Assembly: GCA_002500605.1 (NCBI GenBank)
Contig: DLRR01000022.1
Span: forward strand, 1 to 54,815
Direction: 5' to 3'
Length of the DNA stretch: 54,815 nt
DNA from: Nitrospinaceae bacterium UBA7883
GTDB taxonomy: Bacteria > Nitrospinota_A > UBA7883
Positions 51,468 through 54,815 of this stretch are shown piece after piece. A program made the translations under genes and the position numbers. The notes beneath the pieces were generated by a model, which ran no database searches, was not told the origin of the DNA, and saw only the letters and a program-made list of their open reading frames with translations. How positions within the stretch are numbered: the first letter of the stretch is position 1; each line of letters begins with the position of its first letter.

Positions 51468-53060
51468 TTGTTTATAGATATTAATAAACTGACTATAGGG
51501 TCACTAGTTCAATCTGAGGTGCACTCACATAAGAATCAGGAAATTAAATGGGATCGACTTCCAGAGCAAGTTAGCAACCCTAGTGCGCGCCGATTCCAGC
51601 GAATAATGCTTATAGCCCCTTCTATGACACTTTATAGCCGTGATTTACCAAGATGCACTTATCCACTTGGAATAGGGTACATTGCTAGTCTTTTGATGAA
51701 ATATAATTATGATGTGGAAATCCTAGATGTTTTCGCAGAGGGTTATTATCAAAGTACACCCATAAACGAAAATGGTAAATTTATCCGGTATGGATTGTCA
51801 GACAGCTCTATTGAAGACAAAATACGAACATTCAAAGCAGATTTAGTTGGGGTGTCCGGTATTTTTACAAACCAGGCCGATAATATACATAATGTACTGA
51901 ATTTGGCCAAAAAAGTAGACAAGGGGATTATTACAGCTCTAGGTGGAAGTTACGGTCACTACTTTCCTCGGGCATGCCTTTCAGATCCAAACCTAGATCT
52001 AGTATTTTTAGGTGAATCCGAACTAACATTTCTACTCTATCTAGAATATCTAAATGGTTGTTATAGGAGGGATGAAATTTGTGGAGTAGCTTATCGTGAT
52101 AATAAAGGAGAGATCAAAGTAAACCCAGGTCTTTCCCTCATTGGTTTGCCGGACCAAGAAATTTCAGTATCATCCATGCCGCTTGACTCTCTTCCTCCCC
52201 CTGCCTGGGACAAGTACAATATGGAACTCTACTTTAAAATTAAAGCGTATCAATCACCATATACTAAAGGGGACAGAGTTGGCCAGATCTATACTAGCCG
52301 AGGTTGTAAAGCACACTGCACTTTTTGCACTACAACAAATTTTTGGGGAAATAAGTTCCGTGCTAGGAGCCCCCAGAATGTAATAGAAGAGTTAACCCGT
52401 CTAAGAAAAGAATATGGGGTGAATGAATTTCATATCCAAGATGACAATATCACTAATAACATTGAGCATTCTAAATATCTTTTTAAAGAGCTTAAAAATA
52501 TTGGTCTTCCTTGGGCTACACCTCAAGGAGTAGCGCTGTGGAGTATGGACGAGGAACTACTAGATCTAATGGCTGACTCAGGAGCCTATCAGTTGACTTT
52601 TGCTATCGAAAGTTCTGAACAGAGAGTCTTATTTGATTTGATCAAAAAACCGCTTAATCTGAACAGAACTGAGCATCTAATATCTCATGCTAAAAAAATC
52701 GGGCTCAAAATCCATGGATTTTTTATCATTGGTAACCCACCAATGTTTGGAAAGCCAGGTGAGAGTATCGAAGAGATGAAGGCTACATATCGGTTTGCAA
52801 AGGAAAGTGGATTCGATAGCGCCTCTTTTTTTGCTGTTACGCCAATAGTTGGTTCTGAGTTGTTGAGTGAATGTTTGCGCCAAGGTTTTATTGACCCTGA
52901 AACACAACTTTTTCAAATGTCATATAAACAGGGCGTTATTAATGTTCCTGGGCTTTGGTCGGGTCAAGAGGTTGCTGACTTGGCAGCTGAGTTTAATTAT
53001 GAATTTAACAAAAGTGATAAACGGTCGACCTCGCGCAAATGGAGCGCTAATAAGTATTAG
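51468..53060 (+). CDS. Fom3-like cobalamin-dependent radical SAM methyltransferase
   Basis: This 530-residue protein has a cobalamin-binding-type N-terminal domain (APSMTLYSRDLPRCTYPLG near 46-64, DVFAEGYYQS near 85) and a radical SAM core with CKAHCTFC at Cys280, Cys284 and Cys287. Long parts (IKAYQSPYTKGDRVGQIYTS, HIQDDNITN, PWATPQG) look very like Fom3 of Streptomyces as I remember it, whose cysteines lie at nearly the same numbers. Fom3 methylates CMP-2-hydroxyethylphosphonate at C2 to give CMP-2-hydroxypropylphosphonate. The upstream genes make just that substrate, so the call is well supported. The start is TTG 51468; CTG at 51489 is also possible. Confidence 0.9.
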   Translation: MFIDINKLTIGSLVQSEVHSHKNQEIKWDRLPEQVSNPSARRFQRIMLIAPSMTLYSRDLPRCTYPLGIGYIASLLMKYNYDVEILDVFAEGYYQSTPINENGKFIRYGLSDSSIEDKIRTFKADLVGVSGIFTNQADNIHNVLNLAKKVDKGIITALGGSYGHYFPRACLSDPNLDLVFLGESELTFLLYLEYLNGCYRRDEICGVAYRDNKGEIKVNPGLSLIGLPDQEISVSSMPLDSLPPPAWDKYNMELYFKIKAYQSPYTKGDRVGQIYTSRGCKAHCTFCTTTNFWGNKFRARSPQNVIEELTRLRKEYGVNEFHIQDDNITNNIEHSKYLFKELKNIGLPWATPQGVALWSMDEELLDLMADSGAYQLTFAIESSEQRVLFDLIKKPLNLNRTEHLISHAKKIGLKIHGFFIIGNPPMFGKPGESIEEMKATYRFAKESGFDSASFFAVTPIVGSELLSECLRQGFIDPETQLFQMSYKQGVINVPGLWSGQEVADLAAEFNYEFNKSDKRSTSRKWSANKY

Positions 53061-53061
53061 A

Positions 53062-54815
53062 ATGCAAAGAAGAAAACATCGGCTTATGATTTCGGTGGAT
53101 GGGATAAGAAAAGATCGCCTTGCATGTTACAATTCTAAGGCTGCTCTGATAACACCAAATATTGACAGAATTAGCAAAGAGTGTGTTCGGTTTGACGATA
53201 TGCTGGCCTCGTCAACTTCCACGGCACAATGCTTTGCTTCCATTTTCTCCGGTCGTAACTCAAGAGAGTTTGGAAGGAGTAAATATGGTGATTCGGTTAC
53301 TCCGTTTGAAGACAACGTGTTTTCTGATCACGAGGAAAAAGGGTACAAATCTGTTGTCTGTGTAAATCGTCGTATCAGATCTTGGATAAATCAAATCAAT
53401 ACATGGTCAAATGCTGAATTTTGGTGGACCGGAAGCGAGGTGGCCGGAAAGAGCGCCGCAGACAAGGACGCGGCAAGTTATAGACCCGGAGAACAGGTTG
53501 ACTATTTTATAGAGAGAGCCGACAAGGAAGTTAAACCGCTCTGCGCCTGGCTGCACCTTGTTGGTTGGTCATCGGCAGCCGAAAAACATCTGGAACGTTA
53601 CCCCTTCGAATATGACGCCAGGGTGGCGGAGCTGGACGAGGCGGTGGGCCGGTTTTTTGATCATTTTAAAGAAACTGCGGAGATATTCATTTTCTCTGAT
53701 CATGGATACGCCTTTTTCGAGCAGAGTAGGTGGGCCTATGGCAAAGATGGCCACTCTTTAGTGGAGCCTGTCGTGACTGTTCCATACCTTGTATATAACG
53801 GTGTGGACAAAGGAGTGAATAGTGACCTGGTTTCACAAATACGCAATCGTGAAATTGTGGGTGACTCACACAAAGCACTAAATGTAAGTGACGATATTGC
53901 CATCTGCGAATCGAGATACGAAGAGCAACACGACTTGGCATTGGCCATCCGTAAGGGAGCCTTTAAGCTGGCATACTATTTCAGTACAGGCACACATCAA
54001 TTTTACGATTTGGCGAATGATCCTCTGGAGAATATAGATTACGCCTGCGGTGAGTTTCACAAAGTAGCCCGCGACGAGATGGGGAGCCATCCTGACGTTA
54101 ATCCCTTTATTCTCCGGGCCGATTGGGACCTATTGACCCGGACCGAGGAAGAGATGCTGGATATGGCCAAATCGTATTACGGGCCAAAGGTTCTTGAGCG
54201 GCACAGAAGAAATCGTTCCGGCATAAACGCCTTCGCATCGATTCGGGCATGCAAGCAGTTTGTGGGTAAGATGTTGGGCGAAGATAAAATGGGCGTACGC
54301 ACACTTATAAGGTCAATGTTAGGTCGCGTCAGGCCACGATCATCTGGGTCCACGACTGATATGGCTTTTACAAAAGAAGCTCCTTTTGACGAGCGGTTCA
54401 AGAAGCTTCTGTCCCCCCTTGAGGCGCGCAAACTGCATGCCATAGGCCTGGAGCCACAGGATATAATAGAAGTTCCACTAGAGAAACTTTATCTCCAGTT
54501 CCGAAGCGAATGGCATTGGCACAAATTGACAGATCATCCCCGCAGAAGGGAGGGGTTACGAGTCATCGATTCGCCCCTTGTCACCTTTCTACAGCGTTAT
54601 GCAGAGGAGGGAGAGCATTTATTTATCAGTGGCGGCTTCCGCGACACAGACTACTACCGCGTATGGCAGGCCAGTGACAAAGTGGGGTGGCGATATAACT
54701 GGTACGATTACCCAGCTAAATTTGAAAAACGTTATACTGATGCTTCCATTGAGTCGAAGATGCGGCGCGTAGCCGCTGTGTATGAAAGTATTCGTGATAT
54801 TGGGTATCAAAAGGG
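53062..54815 (+). CDS. Alkaline-phosphatase-superfamily (sulfatase-like) protein, cut by the window end
   Basis: The frame opens at ATG 53062, two bases after the Fom3-like gene, and is still open at the window end (584 codons seen). MISVDGIRKDRLACY and SDHGYAFFE are the metal-binding ends of the alkaline-phosphatase fold. The residue at the sulfatase Cys position is Thr (about residue 54, in SSTSTAQCFASIFSGR). This suggests a phosphatase or phosphodiesterase/transferase rather than a formylglycine sulfatase. From about residue 400 on it has extra sequence of unknown fold. Base composition changes within the gene near 53430 (higher GC afterwards). It may release or transfer the CMP-phosphonate, but this is inferred. 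Confidence 0.8.
   Translation, partial: MQRRKHRLMISVDGIRKDRLACYNSKAALITPNIDRISKECVRFDDMLASSTSTAQCFASIFSGRNSREFGRSKYGDSVTPFEDNVFSDHEEKGYKSVVCVNRRIRSWINQINTWSNAEFWWTGSEVAGKSAADKDAASYRPGEQVDYFIERADKEVKPLCAWLHLVGWSSAAEKHLERYPFEYDARVAELDEAVGRFFDHFKETAEIFIFSDHGYAFFEQSRWAYGKDGHSLVEPVVTVPYLVYNGVDKGVNSDLVSQIRNREIVGDSHKALNVSDDIAICESRYEEQHDLALAIRKGAFKLAYYFSTGTHQFYDLANDPLENIDYACGEFHKVARDEMGSHPDVNPFILRADWDLLTRTEEEMLDMAKSYYGPKVLERHRRNRSGINAFASIRACKQFVGKMLGEDKMGVRTLIRSMLGRVRPRSSGSTTDMAFTKEAPFDERFKKLLSPLEARKLHAIGLEPQDIIEVPLEKLYLQFRSEWHWHKLTDHPRRREGLRVIDSPLVTFLQRYAEEGEHLFISGGFRDTDYYRVWQASDKVGWRYNWYDYPAKFEKRYTDASIESKMRRVAAVYESIRDIGYQK

Overview
This window comes from a Gram-negative, fairly AT-rich bacterial chromosome. 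Most of it reads as one ordinary genome: tRNAs, typA, grpE, dnaJ, nadA and amt/P-II share the same AT-leaning codon use. A BamE-type lipoprotein, a YfhL-type ferredoxin, an EPS-associated winged-helix regulator and a monotopic phosphoglycosyl transferase point to Pseudomonadota or a close relative. I cannot place it lower. No transposase, phage, CRISPR or rRNA gene was seen.

Layout. (1) 0.3-11.5 kb: housekeeping and C1-type genes. These are an unrecognised 589-residue protein, a MtaA/CmuA/UroD-type methyltransferase, tRNA-Ala and tRNA-Arg, typA, a universal stress protein with an SLC13 transporter, a long-chain acyl-CoA ligase and an MtrH-like methyltransferase. (2) 11.7-16.3 kb: tRNA-Asn, then a minus-strand group of an NAD-dependent epimerase, two radical SAM/SPASM proteins and a GT4 glycosyltransferase. 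(3) 16.7-22.5 kb: ferredoxin, BamE-like lipoprotein, grpE-dnaJ (no dnaK between them), nadA, and amt with its P-II protein. (4) 22.8-40 kb: a surface-polysaccharide region. It holds two copies of a carbamoyltransferase (NodU/CmcH)-DUF5989 module, one with SxtJ and one with two SGNH proteins. It also has a sugar-phosphate transferase, a Wzy/O-antigen-ligase-like protein, a ferritin-like protein, a NusG-family antiterminator, GT4, a UDP-sugar dehydrogenase, AsnB and a third SGNH protein. In the second module the carbamoyltransferase and the first SGNH protein have both lost catalytic residues, so they look like pseudoenzyme partners. (5) 40.3-54.8 kb: an EPS-type winged-helix regulator, then a long co-directional run. 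It starts with sialic-acid-type genes (NeuA-HAD fusion, NeuB), a radical SAM protein, a GT-B protein and a cytidylyltransferase. It continues with a phosphonate block: PEP mutase fused to a cytidylyltransferase, phosphonopyruvate decarboxylase, an iron-type alcohol dehydrogenase and a protein closely resembling the B12 radical SAM methylase Fom3 of fosfomycin biosynthesis. Last is an alkaline-phosphatase-superfamily protein cut by the window end.

How it fits together. The phosphonate genes would carry PEP to phosphonopyruvate, phosphonoacetaldehyde, 2-hydroxyethylphosphonate, its CMP ester, and then a C-methylated CMP-2-hydroxypropylphosphonate. That is the early fosfomycin route, but here it sits beside CMP-sialic-acid-type genes and glycan enzymes. 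The most interesting reading is a surface glycan (or secreted product) decorated with a methylated phosphonate. A shared palindrome, CTCAT-N3-ATGAG, lies before the NusG-family gene and twice between asnB and the regulator, and may link the arms of the polysaccharide locus.
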